NCBI GenBank assembly: GCA_900554135.1
Contig: USFU01000002.1
Coordinates: 1-43,948, forward strand
From: an uncultured Collinsella sp.
GTDB taxonomy: Bacteria; Actinomycetota; Coriobacteriia; Coriobacteriales; Coriobacteriaceae
Direction: 5' to 3'
Length of the DNA stretch: 43,948 nucleotides
The notes under the pieces: generated by a model
Told to the model about the DNA's origin: nothing
The model's database searches: none
The model's input: only the letters and a program-made list of their open reading frames with translations
Shown: piece after piece, positions 1 to 8,750 of the stretch
How the letters are laid out: each line of letters opens with the position of its first letter
Numbering within the stretch: the first letter of the stretch is position 1
Program-made: the position numbers and the translations under genes

Positions 1-360
1 GGGCATCCGTTTGCGGGGCGCTCGCTCGCGGACATTGGCAGTGCGACGGACATGCTCGTAGTCCTGGTGCTGCGCGATGGCGCGCACCCGGTGCTGCCAA
101 ACGGCGATACCGTGATTGAAGAAGGCGACCTTCTGGTTATGGCCGCGCCAACGTTTGAAGAGCGTGCCGAGGTTACGCTGCGCGAGGTCACCGTGACACC
201 CCACGGGCGTCTGGCCGGCCAACGTCTACGCGACGTGCCGCAAGGCAAGCACCCCTTTATCGTCGTGATGCTCAAGCGCGACGGTCAAACGATCATCCCC
301 GACGGCAACACCCTCATATACGCCGGCGACGAAGCCGTCATCGCCACGCTGGCGTCGTAG
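1..360 (+). CDS. C-terminal part of a transporter or channel with RCK_C (TrkA-C) domains, cut by the window edge
   Basis: The frame is open from base 1, so the gene starts before the window and only its last 119 residues are seen. They form two repeats of the RCK_C (TrkA-C) fold. Each has the pattern G-x-x-L-x-D, a hydrophobic strand (LVVLVLRDG; FIVVMLKRDG), P-N/D-G-[DN]-T and a closing GD strand (EEGDLLVMAA; YAGDEAVIATL). RCK_C domains bind small ligands at the cytoplasmic end of potassium channels, TrkA, ClC-type chloride channels and some antiporters, and gate them. The transport domain lies outside the window, so the substrate cannot be named. It runs on the plus strand and points towards the tail of the BREX island; no strong terminator follows it. 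Confidence 0.75.
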   Translation, partial: GHPFAGRSLADIGSATDMLVVLVLRDGAHPVLPNGDTVIEEGDLLVMAAPTFEERAEVTLREVTVTPHGRLAGQRLRDVPQGKHPFIVVMLKRDGQTIIPDGNTLIYAGDEAVIATLAS

Positions 361-374
361 CGGCCAGGGACAGC

Positions 375-685
375 CGTCCCGAATTGGCTACATTTGAGCA
401 TCAATCGCCCCGACAGGGGTCTCGTTGCGGACAATTAGTATCTCTCAAAACTAAGTGAGTAGACTTTTGTCGAATCGCCGACCACGTCTCCAAAACACAA
501 GTCTGTGACCTGCGGGTTTGTTGAAGCAAATTAGTCGTGTGCTCAGGATTTCCAATAAAGCCTACTCACTTAGCCAGCGTGCAGTCAAAATAGAACAGTC
601 GCGAGGTCAGTAGACTCCATTGCGACGGCTTATCGTGCATTTTCGCGCAGCTGCGGGTGCAGACGCCCCGTCCCAAATTAGCTAC
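375..685. repeat. Pair of 17-bp direct repeats at the left edge of the island
   Basis: CGTCCCGAATTGGCTAC (375-391) and CGTCCCAAATTAGCTAC (669-685) match at 15 of 17 positions and bracket the inverted-repeat element at 451-573. The right copy lies directly next to the stop codon of the 63-aa gene. Such a pair could be the trace of an insertion or a copy of a dispersed genomic repeat. No matching copy was noticed at the right end of the island near 33360. Apart from these repeats and the inverted repeat, the 326-base stretch 361-686 shows no gene. Confidence 0.5.
451..573. repeat. Small element with 17-bp terminal inverted repeats
   Basis: CTAAGTGAGTAGACTTT (451-467) is the reverse complement of 557-573 with a single mismatch, leaving an 89-base interior. 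There is no convincing ORF inside. The shape suits a miniature inverted-repeat element or a structured transcript that folds into one long stem. It lies between the transporter tail and the end of the BREX island, in the convergent gap. What it does is unknown. Confidence 0.6.
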
Positions 686-686
686 C

Positions 687-878
687 CTAGTCATCGTCGA
701 CGGCAAAGTCGCGGAGGTCGAGGCCTTCGCGTTCGGCTCGGGCCAGGAGCTCTTGGGGCGACTCGTCCTCGACATCCACTACGTCGAGCATGGCAGCGGG
801 AAAGCCCACGCCCGCCGCACTCCCCGCACGGTCGAGCAGGCTCTCGCGCAGCTGATCTACATCAACTTCGATTTCCAT
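687..878 (-). CDS. Small acidic protein (63 aa), last gene of the BREX operon
   Basis: The ATG at 878 has an excellent ribosome site (GGAGG, eight bases upstream) and lies 27 bases after the stop of the 450-aa gene, so it looks like a translated operon member rather than a chance ORF. The protein is strongly acidic, with Glu and Asp spread throughout and a C-terminal AVDDD tail, and has no Cys, Trp or membrane segment. It has a likely helix (residues 8-17) and a second helical stretch around SPQELLARAEREG. I do not recognise a family. Small acidic proteins can be DNA mimics or partner-binding subunits, but that is speculation here. Confidence 0.6.
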   Translation of the reverse strand: MEIEVDVDQLRESLLDRAGSAAGVGFPAAMLDVVDVEDESPQELLARAEREGLDLRDFAVDDD

Positions 879-905
879 GGTGAAACCTCCTACCAGACCA
901 GGCCC

Positions 906-2258
906 TTACTCGTCAGCGCCGAGCGCATCCACGGCAGCGACAAAAGCCTCAACCTGCTTGTCGTCCATCTGCGTGGCCAAACGGCCCACAGGTTCATCGT
1001 AGGCAAACTGCACCTTATCGATAAAGCAATCCCAAGCGCGCTCGTCCACACGCACGGCGGCCTCGCAATACTGACTGAGCTTTTTGAGTCCATACCAAAA
1101 CGCGTTCACATGACGCGCGGGGTCCTCATCCAGCACGCCATCATAACGGCGTCCATTGAACTCGCGCATGCGTGCCACGGCAACCTCGAGCGAGTCGCCG
1201 CCCTCGGCCGAAGCCTCATCCACAAGCTCGGGAATCGGAACCTCACGCCGAACAGTATGCCTGGTTGCACCATCGTACTCGCCCACCAGCACGTCCTCAT
1301 CAAGCCGAGAATCATAGTCCAAATAGCTGGTGCCACAACAAATGCCGTGCGGGGAGCCCGTGCCAAACGCACAGAACAACCCGCCGTCGGCAACAACGCG
1401 ACGGTAGGTCTCAAACGCCTTCTTAACCTGAACGAACAGCTCGGAAAGCAAACCGGCATCGCACGCTGTCTCGCACGCAACGCAAGCAGGCTCCGGCAGC
1501 CCCGAAAGCTCAACCGTGCTCCCCGCAACGCGGGCGGCGCGCTGGGCCCGATACGCCTGCGCCGCCAAGCGCGCTCGCTGCGCAGCGCCGCGCACGTTCG
1601 TAAGTTCACGCTCCAATGCCACGTCACCAGCAACATCGCTCGCAGACCCGCCGGCGCCCTGCGACCCCGTCGCACTCAGCTCGGACTCAAACGTCGCTGT
1701 GATCATGCCCGCAAGGTCCGTTGCGTCGGCGGCACAACGAAGTTGCTCCAGCTGCGTGCACAGCAGGTCGGCATCCAGGGGCACGGCATCCACGACGCGC
1801 ACGTCACGCAGGCGTGCCACGTCCTGCAGCACCATAGCCCCCGCGGCATCGTACGCCGCGCAAACCCTGTCCACAGTATTGGCCCGCAGCTTTACCTCGA
1901 TAAACGCAAGCGTCTGCTCCAAACGGGCCAGCAGCTCGGCCTTGTCCTCCATACGCAAAAAGGCAGCATAGCGCCGCTCCATCTGCAGCGGACCAACAAT
2001 GCCCGCCTGCTTGCGAGCGCGTGCAAGCGCAGCGCCCTCAACACGGCGAACATACCCGTCAACAGCCCGCACGGCAGACTCGCGCGCGGCATGCTCGGCA
2101 GCCTCAACGCCCCTAAGCACACCCAGTAGCTCGCGGGAGCGGGCCTTGCGCACCAACTCCCCGCGATCGTACTGCTCAAGCGCCGTCTGACGCTTGGCTA
2201 CCGACTCAAAGCCAAACAGCTCGTCGAGCAACTCGCCAACAGAACGCTCGCCCGCCAT
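906..2258 (-). CDS. Uncharacterised BREX-operon protein (450 aa)
   Basis: The longest frame begins at 2375, inside the 3' end of brxL, but its Arg-rich start looks untranslated. The ATG at 2258 (MAGERSVGELLDELFG) follows an AGGGGG ribosome site and the brxL stop by 73 bases, so I use it. The first ~220 residues are Ala/Leu/Arg/Glu-rich and helical, probably coiled. A Gly/Ser/Ala-rich linker follows at ~220-235. The C-terminal part has more varied sequence with Cys pairs (PACVACETAC; FGTGSPHGICCG) and a conserved-looking end (HVNAFWYGLKKLSQYCEAA). No known fold is evident. It is the first gene after brxL on the same strand, so it should be co-transcribed with pglZ-brxL. A role as a BREX accessory is an inference from position only. 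Confidence 0.7.
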   Translation of the reverse strand: MAGERSVGELLDELFGFESVAKRQTALEQYDRGELVRKARSRELLGVLRGVEAAEHAARESAVRAVDGYVRRVEGAALARARKQAGIVGPLQMERRYAAFLRMEDKAELLARLEQTLAFIEVKLRANTVDRVCAAYDAAGAMVLQDVARLRDVRVVDAVPLDADLLCTQLEQLRCAADATDLAGMITATFESELSATGSQGAGGSASDVAGDVALERELTNVRGAAQRARLAAQAYRAQRAARVAGSTVELSGLPEPACVACETACDAGLLSELFVQVKKAFETYRRVVADGGLFCAFGTGSPHGICCGTSYLDYDSRLDEDVLVGEYDGATRHTVRREVPIPELVDEASAEGGDSLEVAVARMREFNGRRYDGVLDEDPARHVNAFWYGLKKLSQYCEAAVRVDERAWDCFIDKVQFAYDEPVGRLATQMDDKQVEAFVAAVDALGADE

Positions 2259-2331
2259 GGCAAGGCCCCCTACTCGAACACGCCAACACGCCCGCGGGCC
2301 CACGCGCACACAAGCCCGCTCGCCCGCACTC

Positions 2332-4665
2332 CTACAGATCCAGCGCCTTCTTCGCGGCGTCGACGGGGTCGCCATCCATGTAGAACACCGGGCTCAAGCC
2401 CGAGATAATCTCGGACGGCACGCTCTGCAGGCCCGCAATGGCGCTCAGCGGCAAAATCACGCGCTTGGCACCGGCATTTTTGGCCACGCGCATAATGTCT
2501 TCGAGCCCACGGATCTCGTCCATGGAGCCCGACATGCGCAAGATGCCCGGAATCGCCAGCGCGGGCATCACCGGGCGGTTGCACGCCGCGGAACACAGGC
2601 CCACAAACTCGGCGAGCGAAACTTCTTCGGACAGGCCCTTGCTCTGTAGGTCGTTATAGAACAGCAGATAATCCTTGGAGCCAATGTGCATGCCCGGCGC
2701 CACCCGGTTCGCCAGGTTCACAAAGTTGTCGAACGCGGCCTCCAGCGTATCGCGCACCGGCTTGTTAAAGGCCACGCCCTCGTGCTTAAACTTGCACTCG
2801 CCGGCGACGGCCTTGTTCTCCAGCTTGTACACGGCAACCTCGCCGCCCTGCGACCTGCCCACGCCAAACACGTGGCCGGACAGCAGCGGCCCGTCGGGAA
2901 TCAGCGTGTCCTCGCTCTGCTCGGGCACGCGTACCACGTGCACGTCCTGCGGGTTGTCGGCATCCATATAGCCCAGGTTGACGTCGATAAACTCGACGCC
3001 CGCCATAATCTTGAGCTGCTCCTTTACGCGGCGACGGCCCTCGATGGCATAGTCCAGCAGCCAGCGCACGTCGTCCTTGTCCATGGCCTCGTCGGGGAAC
3101 AGCAGCTTGGCCAGACCGCTAAAGGTCTTGCGCACGGCAATCTCGTCGCGCTTGTTAAAGTCGCTGTTAAAGCGGAAATACCGGTCGATATGGTGCGTAA
3201 AGTCCTTGCGGCGCATCTCCTTGCAAAACTCCGACAGACAGTCGGTGATCAGGCCGTAATGCCCGGTCAGCAGGCTCGAGCGCATCTTGGGAATCTCCCA
3301 GCCCGGCAGGTAATAGTGGATACGGTCGAAGAAGGCCGAATCGTTGTTAAACTCCGGCGGGAACGGATCAAACAGGTGCGTGGTCTTAAGGACGTTTTGC
3401 ACAGTGTCGTTGATGTTGCCCTCAAAGACCATGGAGGCATCGGCGTTAATCTGATCGCGGCCGCGCGCATAGCTGCCGCTCGCCATGTAGTCCTTCATGA
3501 TCTGCACGGCATTGGTGTCCTTAAAGCGCATGCCGGCGACCTCGTCAAACGTCACGCAGTCCCAGTGGCCCACCAAGCCCACGCGGTCGGCGCGCATGGA
3601 GTTCATGCGGCCGAACAGGTTGGCCGTGGTGGTCTGGCCGCCAGAGAGCAAGATGGCGTAGGGCGAGACCTCTTTGTAGATATGGCTCTTGCCGGTGCCG
3701 CGGGGACCCAGCTCGCACAGGTTGTAGTTGCGCTCGATGAGCGGCACCATACGCTCGATAAAGTGCAGGCGCTCTTTCTCGGAAAGCTCGCTGGGCTCAT
3801 AGCCAGCCGAGCGCAGCAGCATGTTGAGCCACTCGTCGCGCGTAAAGTACTGGCGCTCGTCGACCATGGCATCCAGGTCTAGATTGGGCATCTGGATGGG
3901 CGTGAGCGACGCCACACTAAACGGAGAGTCCTCGGGTCCGCGCTTTTTGCGCTTGGCCTTGGAGCGGCGCGGCGCATCGTCGCCAAAGACCTCCATGCCA
4001 AACTCGTCTTCCTCATCCAAGGGGTGACGATACTCGATGCTCATGATGCACCAAATGCCACCCTGCAGAATCTTGGAATAGTCGCGCACGTACTCGGCCG
4101 GCATCACAAACGGCTCGATGGTCAGATTGGCAAACGAAGCCACGTAGATGTCTTTGTACTCGTCGAGCTTGGCCGTCACCTTGTCGATGATGGTAAAGCG
4201 GCCCAGTTCGCGAATCTTGGACTTAATCCGCTCGGATTCGTCGGGACGCACGTAGTTGTCGGTGAGGATCCTGCGAATGCGGTCCAGGCCCTCTGCCACG
4301 GCATCCTCGTCGTCGGTTGAGCAGTACATGCCCAGCAGGTACTCCAGCACAAAGGTGGGCACGTTGGCGCCGCGCTTCATAAGGGCCGTCAGGTCCTTGC
4401 GCACGATCTTGCCAGCAAAGTGCTCGAGCAGCTTGCCGTCCAGCCCATCCATGTCGTAGCCGTCGCCCTCGGGGTCCTCGGCCACGGCCTGGTCATAGCC
4501 ATCGGTCGAGGATTCGTCCTCGGCGGGCGCGGCGGCCTCCGCCGGCTCCGGGGCAGGCGCAACAGCCTCAGCCGCCGGGGCCTCCACAGGCACCGCAGCC
4601 TCCACAGGCGCATCCACATCAATCGAGGGGACTTCCCACAGATCGTTGTCACGGCTATCAAACAT
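2332..4665 (-). CDS. brxL: BrxL, Lon-like AAA+ protein of type 1 BREX
   Basis: BrxL is the AAA+ ATPase with a Lon-like C-terminal domain that defines type 1 (and type 4) BREX. It forms DNA-encircling rings and is needed for phage restriction but not for methylation. The Walker A motif GPRGTGKS is at about residue 320-327 and the Walker B TFDEVAG at about 372-378. The Lon-like domain fills the last ~180 residues; I cannot find a clear Ser-Lys protease dyad there, which fits the reported lack of protease function in this family. The first ~75 residues are an Ala/Pro/Glu-rich acidic extension (runs such as PVEAPAAEAVAPAPEP), and the total of 777 aa is long for the family. The start at 4665 is chosen because AGGAG lies eight bases upstream; the GTG at 4674 is too close to it. 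The ribosome site overlaps the pglZ stop, so the two genes are tightly coupled. Confidence 0.93.
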   Translation of the reverse strand: MFDSRDNDLWEVPSIDVDAPVEAAVPVEAPAAEAVAPAPEPAEAAAPAEDESSTDGYDQAVAEDPEGDGYDMDGLDGKLLEHFAGKIVRKDLTALMKRGANVPTFVLEYLLGMYCSTDDEDAVAEGLDRIRRILTDNYVRPDESERIKSKIRELGRFTIIDKVTAKLDEYKDIYVASFANLTIEPFVMPAEYVRDYSKILQGGIWCIMSIEYRHPLDEEDEFGMEVFGDDAPRRSKAKRKKRGPEDSPFSVASLTPIQMPNLDLDAMVDERQYFTRDEWLNMLLRSAGYEPSELSEKERLHFIERMVPLIERNYNLCELGPRGTGKSHIYKEVSPYAILLSGGQTTTANLFGRMNSMRADRVGLVGHWDCVTFDEVAGMRFKDTNAVQIMKDYMASGSYARGRDQINADASMVFEGNINDTVQNVLKTTHLFDPFPPEFNNDSAFFDRIHYYLPGWEIPKMRSSLLTGHYGLITDCLSEFCKEMRRKDFTHHIDRYFRFNSDFNKRDEIAVRKTFSGLAKLLFPDEAMDKDDVRWLLDYAIEGRRRVKEQLKIMAGVEFIDVNLGYMDADNPQDVHVVRVPEQSEDTLIPDGPLLSGHVFGVGRSQGGEVAVYKLENKAVAGECKFKHEGVAFNKPVRDTLEAAFDNFVNLANRVAPGMHIGSKDYLLFYNDLQSKGLSEEVSLAEFVGLCSAACNRPVMPALAIPGILRMSGSMDEIRGLEDIMRVAKNAGAKRVILPLSAIAGLQSVPSEIISGLSPVFYMDGDPVDAAKKALDL

Positions 4666-4676
4666 AGGGCACACTC

Positions 4677-7358
4677 CTAAAAACCAAAGTCAGCAACAGG
4701 GGCAAACGAAACGGCGATGGTATACGTCTCGCGCCAAACGATCTTGCCCGACTGGACATCGCGGCACACCAGCAAATGGGACGAGCCAGACCCGAATGAC
4801 ACGCCCGCCTTAAGCGTAAAGCGTGCCTCGACCACGCGGTCCTGCGGGTTGGGCGAGGTCATGTCCGCATGCACGCGGGCAACGTCGCTCACCTCGTTGC
4901 CGGTCTCATCGGTAAACACCAGCTCATACTCGCACGGCAGCACCTTGCCCATAGCGGCCTCCTCCTGTAGCAACTTAATGCCAAACAGCGAGTTGGTAAC
5001 GCGACGGCTCTCGCTCAGCACGCGCAGCTGAGCCATTTGCGTGTCGACAAATTCCTTTGAAGACGCGCTCAGGCGACGATACCCGACCACCGGCACCACG
5101 AGCTCCTGCAGGCTCACACCGCCATGCACGTAGCGCTTGGTTCCGCCGGGTCGCTTGTAGTGCACGATCCCGCGCGGGGCCAAGCCAACATAGCCGCCGC
5201 CCGGCACCACATGGTCCATGTTCATGGCCAAATACGGACTACCGTCCGCACCGTTGGCGATATCGGCCAAGGCGTCGCTCTGAGCGACCACCGCATGGCG
5301 CTTGCCAAACAGCACCGGATCGTCGGGCAAGTCGGTTTTGCCCAGGAACAGGCATTCCGGCAGCTCGTTGGCTGTGAATAAAAAGCCGTGATCGGACGTA
5401 ATCGTCACGCGGGCGCCCGGCGCGTCGGTGCACACGCGCTTGGCAATCGAGACCAGCTCGTCCACGCTCTCGGCACATGCATCGAACACGTCGCTTTCGG
5501 TGGCGAGCTTCTCCCCCGTCGCGTCGATCTTGTTGTGATACAGGTACACGATCTCGCTGGACTTGAGCAGCTCCTTGCGGTCGGCGGCAGACATATCCAG
5601 ATACGCCGCGGCACTCAGGGCACGACCCGTAGGCGCGGCCTTCTGCAGCACCGCTTGACGCTCGACCGTAGAACCCGTGGGCATGCCATCGAGCAGCACG
5701 GCACCCGTTTCCATGTTGAGCGTCATGGCCTGATGCGGCAACAGCGCCGGCATGCCCATCTCGGTAATAGAGGGAAACATCGCCTGCACGCTACCCATGC
5801 GCACCTCGCCGCCGCGCTCGCGCTCCAACGCGGCAGCCACGTCCTGCGCCACCTCGTAGCGCAGCGCATCGCTAATCAGGACCACCTTGGCCTTGGCGCT
5901 GCCAGCATACGTGGGCAGTGTCTCCCAATAGAACAGGTCTTGGCGAGCGATGCCCTCAACATAGCCGGCATCGCGCCACTGCGCCTGGGCGGCATTGGCC
6001 CAGCATGCGTTGCTCTCGGTCAGATACCAGTTAGCGTAGCTGTTCTCGGCCCATTCGACCGCGCGGCGCTCGGGTTCCTCCAGCAAATCGACACCGCGCA
6101 GCTTGCAGCGCTCGTTGGCCTGGCGCAGCGCGCGATAGGCTGCATCCATGCGCCACCAATCCGAGGTGTAGGCCTCCCACACCTCGGCCGCCTGGGCAAT
6201 GTGGAATCCGCCCGCATGGTCGCGCTTAAAGGACGCCATGTCGGCCAGCGCCAAAAGCACCTGGTAATAGCAGGAGACATCGTCGTACCAGCACAGGTCG
6301 CGACGGGCCGAGGCAACACGACGGGCCTCGTCAGCGCGGTCGGCCCCCTGCGCCAGCGAGGCGAGCAGGTCGCTCAAAATGGCCTCGTCAACGCACGGGA
6401 ATACATCGAGTCTCAGCAGATCGTCAGTAGACAGGGCGCCAAACACATGGCGCAGGCCGCACGCGTCCTGGACCAGCTCGCAAATCTCGCGCAGGTCATC
6501 AGACGCCGCAGCATCGCCCGCCCATTCGCGGACGACGGCGATGCAATACGGCGCATAGGCAGGCGCAATATGGTTGGAGAGCTTTTGCAGCGCAGCAGCC
6601 GGCACCAGCGAGGCCGAAGCCGTCAGCAGCACATGGGCGGCAAAATCCTGCAGCGAGTCGCGCTCGAACAGCGCACCCTCAAAGCCCGTGCGTTGGCGCA
6701 CAAAGGCAGCAAGGCTATCGGCAGCCTCATATTTCTGAGCCTGCTCCGCCAGCGCCTCCGGGCCATCATGCAGCAGCTTGGTCAGACACGCGCGCACAAT
6801 AAACGGCATGGTGGCAGCACTGGAATCGGAGCCGCCAAACATGGCAGCCAGCAGGCCCAGCTCAACATCGGCCGCACACGCAGGCGCGGGCATGCACTTA
6901 GAAAACTTGGCAACGCGGCCCTTAGCGGCAAAGAACGACTTGTGCGCCTGCAACGCCTTGCGAATATCCCTCGCGTTCGAAGCCCCCAGCTGATCGGCCA
7001 GCAGCGACAGATAGTCCGCCGAGAACTGATCGGCATACAGCTCAACATCGGCCAACCAATCGCCCTCAAGGCCGCCACGTCCCTGCTGGCGATACACCAG
7101 CATGTCGCTCGTGGTGTCCTCGCGGGCAATGAGGCGCTTGACCTCAAACATATGCCCGTCGCAAGCCTCCACAAAGCGCACCGGGCGCGGCAGGCGCTGC
7201 TCTATCGCTTCGCCAAAGCCGCCCCCGGCAAGCTCGGCAAACGTGGCGGCAAACTCGCCCTCCGCGTCGTGCCACACCACCACGCGGCGCTCACGGCAAT
7301 CGGGCAGCGGCTGCTCAAAGCGCGCCGCCAGCTCTTCAATTACATTGAACTTTGCCAT
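4677..7358 (-). CDS. pglZ: PglZ (BrxZ), alkaline-phosphatase-superfamily BREX protein
   Basis: PglZ is found in every BREX type and carries a metallo-phosphatase-like domain of the alkaline phosphatase superfamily. Two metal-site motifs are visible: VVLISDALRYEVAQD at about residue 490 and VTITSDHGFLF at about 655. Between and after them are further typical segments (VYLYHNKIDATGEK; HGGVSLQELVVPVVGY). At 893 aa it has the size of the type 1 form. The ~450 N-terminal residues are helical and less conserved. It starts 60 bases after the C-terminal pglX fragment and its stop overlaps the brxL ribosome site. Biochemically, members of the family have been linked to phosphodiesterase or nuclease activity. 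It should act in the cytoplasm within the BREX complex with PglX and BrxB. Confidence 0.93.
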   Translation of the reverse strand: MAKFNVIEELAARFEQPLPDCRERRVVVWHDAEGEFAATFAELAGGGFGEAIEQRLPRPVRFVEACDGHMFEVKRLIAREDTTSDMLVYRQQGRGGLEGDWLADVELYADQFSADYLSLLADQLGASNARDIRKALQAHKSFFAAKGRVAKFSKCMPAPACAADVELGLLAAMFGGSDSSAATMPFIVRACLTKLLHDGPEALAEQAQKYEAADSLAAFVRQRTGFEGALFERDSLQDFAAHVLLTASASLVPAAALQKLSNHIAPAYAPYCIAVVREWAGDAAASDDLREICELVQDACGLRHVFGALSTDDLLRLDVFPCVDEAILSDLLASLAQGADRADEARRVASARRDLCWYDDVSCYYQVLLALADMASFKRDHAGGFHIAQAAEVWEAYTSDWWRMDAAYRALRQANERCKLRGVDLLEEPERRAVEWAENSYANWYLTESNACWANAAQAQWRDAGYVEGIARQDLFYWETLPTYAGSAKAKVVLISDALRYEVAQDVAAALERERGGEVRMGSVQAMFPSITEMGMPALLPHQAMTLNMETGAVLLDGMPTGSTVERQAVLQKAAPTGRALSAAAYLDMSAADRKELLKSSEIVYLYHNKIDATGEKLATESDVFDACAESVDELVSIAKRVCTDAPGARVTITSDHGFLFTANELPECLFLGKTDLPDDPVLFGKRHAVVAQSDALADIANGADGSPYLAMNMDHVVPGGGYVGLAPRGIVHYKRPGGTKRYVHGGVSLQELVVPVVGYRRLSASSKEFVDTQMAQLRVLSESRRVTNSLFGIKLLQEEAAMGKVLPCEYELVFTDETGNEVSDVARVHADMTSPNPQDRVVEARFTLKAGVSFGSGSSHLLVCRDVQSGKIVWRETYTIAVSFAPVADFGF

Positions 7359-7418
7359 CTAACAATCCCAATGTCATACCGGTCAAAACAATTCGCGTAA
7401 CGCGTAATCACGTATGCG

Positions 7419-8387
7419 TTATTTTATCTTTGCCAGCACATCCTGGAACTTGGCATAGTTGACCTTAACGCCGTCGTCCAGGTCGATCTTGATCATCTGG
7501 TCGGCCAAGTGATGCAGCTTTTCCTCGTAGGCAACGGTCTCGGTCAGCTGATCCTTGAGCTTTTTGATGCGCTTGGTCAGCGCGACCTTCTCGCCGCGCT
7601 CGGCCGTGGCCGGCGCATCCTCGGCGTCAGCGATCTGCGAGCGATAGCGCTCCTGCTGCTCGTGCACATAGTCGGTACGGATGCGCGCCAGCAGGTCGGG
7701 CGTATAGCGATGCATGTAGACCAGGGCCATAAAGCCGTTCTTTTTGCCCGAGTCGAACAACCAGTAGATGGGACGTTTCTTGTAGGTCTGGCAGTGGTCC
7801 TTAAAGAAGTCCTTCAAAAAGTAGGTGCGGACAACCTCGCGCGAGGTGCCCTTGCCGCCGAGCGCCTCGGCAATAAAGGCCAGGTTCTGCTCGAGCGTCT
7901 CCTCGCCGTACACGGTGCGCACAAAGTCGATAAAGTAGCGCACGATGTCATCGTCAAAGTACTCGTCGTCGGTAATGGGCAGCACGTTGTCGCCATCGGG
8001 CATAAAGGTCACGTGATCGGGATCGGGCATCTTGGCCAGATAGTCGTTGACCGTGGCACCCTGGTCGGCCAAGACCAGACCGTCCACGTCCAGCGAATAG
8101 CGGCCAAACATGCAGCCCACGGCATAGCTAATGAGCGAGGTGATCTCGTCGCGCTTGGTGCGTACGTACTTGTTGCCCTTGTAGCTCTCGGGGATCTCGT
8201 CGGCGGTATCAAAGATGCGCGCCACCGAGACGTACTTGTCCTCGACCTCGATGGGCACCTCGCCCTCCATGTTGTAGATCTTGGCAAAGATTCGGTTGAG
8301 CTCTTCCTCGTTAGCGCGAAGCTGCTCAAAGCGAGCATTGACCTCGGCCTTGCGAGCCTCGTACTTATCGGCGAGCAACGTTGCCAT
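7419..8387 (-). CDS. pglX: C-terminal part of PglX, encoded as a separate gene (322 aa)
   Basis: This is not a whole enzyme but the conserved C-terminal region of BREX type 1 PglX. Recognisable family segments are ANEEELNRIFAKIY, SYAVGCMFGRYSLD, KKRPIYWLFDSGKKNG, YMHRYTPDLLARIRTDYVH and the end LHHLADQMIKIDLDDG. It has no SAM or NPPY motif. Those lie in the 831-aa gene at 13597-16092, which stops just where this part would begin; 831 + 322 gives the usual length of an intact PglX. The ATG at 8387 follows GGGATAGAG, a usable ribosome site, and the frame is open to a normal stop with no sign of decay. It is followed directly by pglZ and brxL and should be transcribed with them. Either it complements the N-terminal half in trans as a split enzyme, or the BREX methyltransferase is inactive. 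Confidence 0.9.
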   Translation of the reverse strand: MATLLADKYEARKAEVNARFEQLRANEEELNRIFAKIYNMEGEVPIEVEDKYVSVARIFDTADEIPESYKGNKYVRTKRDEITSLISYAVGCMFGRYSLDVDGLVLADQGATVNDYLAKMPDPDHVTFMPDGDNVLPITDDEYFDDDIVRYFIDFVRTVYGEETLEQNLAFIAEALGGKGTSREVVRTYFLKDFFKDHCQTYKKRPIYWLFDSGKKNGFMALVYMHRYTPDLLARIRTDYVHEQQERYRSQIADAEDAPATAERGEKVALTKRIKKLKDQLTETVAYEEKLHHLADQMIKIDLDDGVKVNYAKFQDVLAKIK

Positions 8388-8413
8388 ATCTCTATCCCAT
8401 CCAATCAGGACCG

Positions 8414-8444
8414 ATTAAAAGCCCAATAAAACTAGCTAAGTCAA
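8414..8444 (-). promoter_or_regulatory. Possible promoter for the pglX C-terminal / pglZ / brxL unit
   Basis: On the minus strand TTGACT (8439-8444) is followed after 19 bases by TTTAAT (8414-8419). The spacing is longer than ideal. It lies 27 bases before the ATG at 8387. The conserved operator block at 8559-8628 further upstream is the other candidate control site. The two may act together, since the C-terminal pglX gene needs its own promoter now that it is separated from the N-terminal half. Confidence 0.3.
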
Positions 8445-8558
8445 CATAGACAAGTCTACCCAACAGCAAAGCTTCTAGCGCCCCATGCAGAGCATTCGCA
8501 GGCATCATTTTGAGAGTACGTCCACTACAGGCCGACCCCGCTTCGCAGCCAGTATGTA

Positions 8559-8628
8559 TTAACTTACTCCACCTGCTCCACCATTTGTTGAGCAACAAGT
8601 GTGAGCGGTAGTCATAGGGCCATGACCG
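8559..8628 (-). promoter_or_regulatory. Operator/promoter repeat, copy A (upstream of pglX C-terminal half)
   Basis: This 70-base block matches 11421-11490 at about 54 of 70 positions, with a 20-base identical core. The core holds the palindrome TTGTTG-AG-CAACAA (8585-8598). On the plus strand GAGCGGTAG follows at 8603-8611. The same palindrome and the same GAGCGGTAG occur between the giant gene and the divergent helicase (30233-30276). All three copies have the same orientation relative to a minus-strand gene downstream. They look like binding sites of one regulator controlling the island. Confidence 0.6.
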
Positions 8629-8715
8629 CAGCAACCGGTTCAAAGCAGCACAAATGAATACGGCCCCACCATCTCGCGCCAAAAGCCTGTGGTAAGTCTT
8701 AAAACCGCAGGCAGA

Positions 8716-8744
8716 TTGACGAACATGTGTTTGGTCATTATAAT
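8716..8744 (+). promoter_or_regulatory. Strong sigma-70-type promoter for the DUF3800 RNA and gene
   Basis: TTGACG (8716-8721), a 17-base spacer and a perfect TATAAT (8739-8744) form a near-consensus vegetative promoter. Transcription should begin at about 8751, just before the hairpin RNA region, with the DUF3800 start codon more than 110 bases downstream. Confidence 0.65.
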
Positions 8745-8750
8745 TTCTAC

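Noticed and set aside
657..2129. A 490-codon open frame on the plus strand, opposite to the 450-aa gene
   Set aside because: Antisense shadow in GC-rich DNA; low-complexity Arg/His/Ala content, no ribosome site, no motif, while the minus-strand frame has a good start and operon context.
5388..7400. A 670-codon plus-strand frame opposite pglZ
   Set aside because: It overlaps the well-supported pglZ throughout and its translation has a composition typical of antisense frames.
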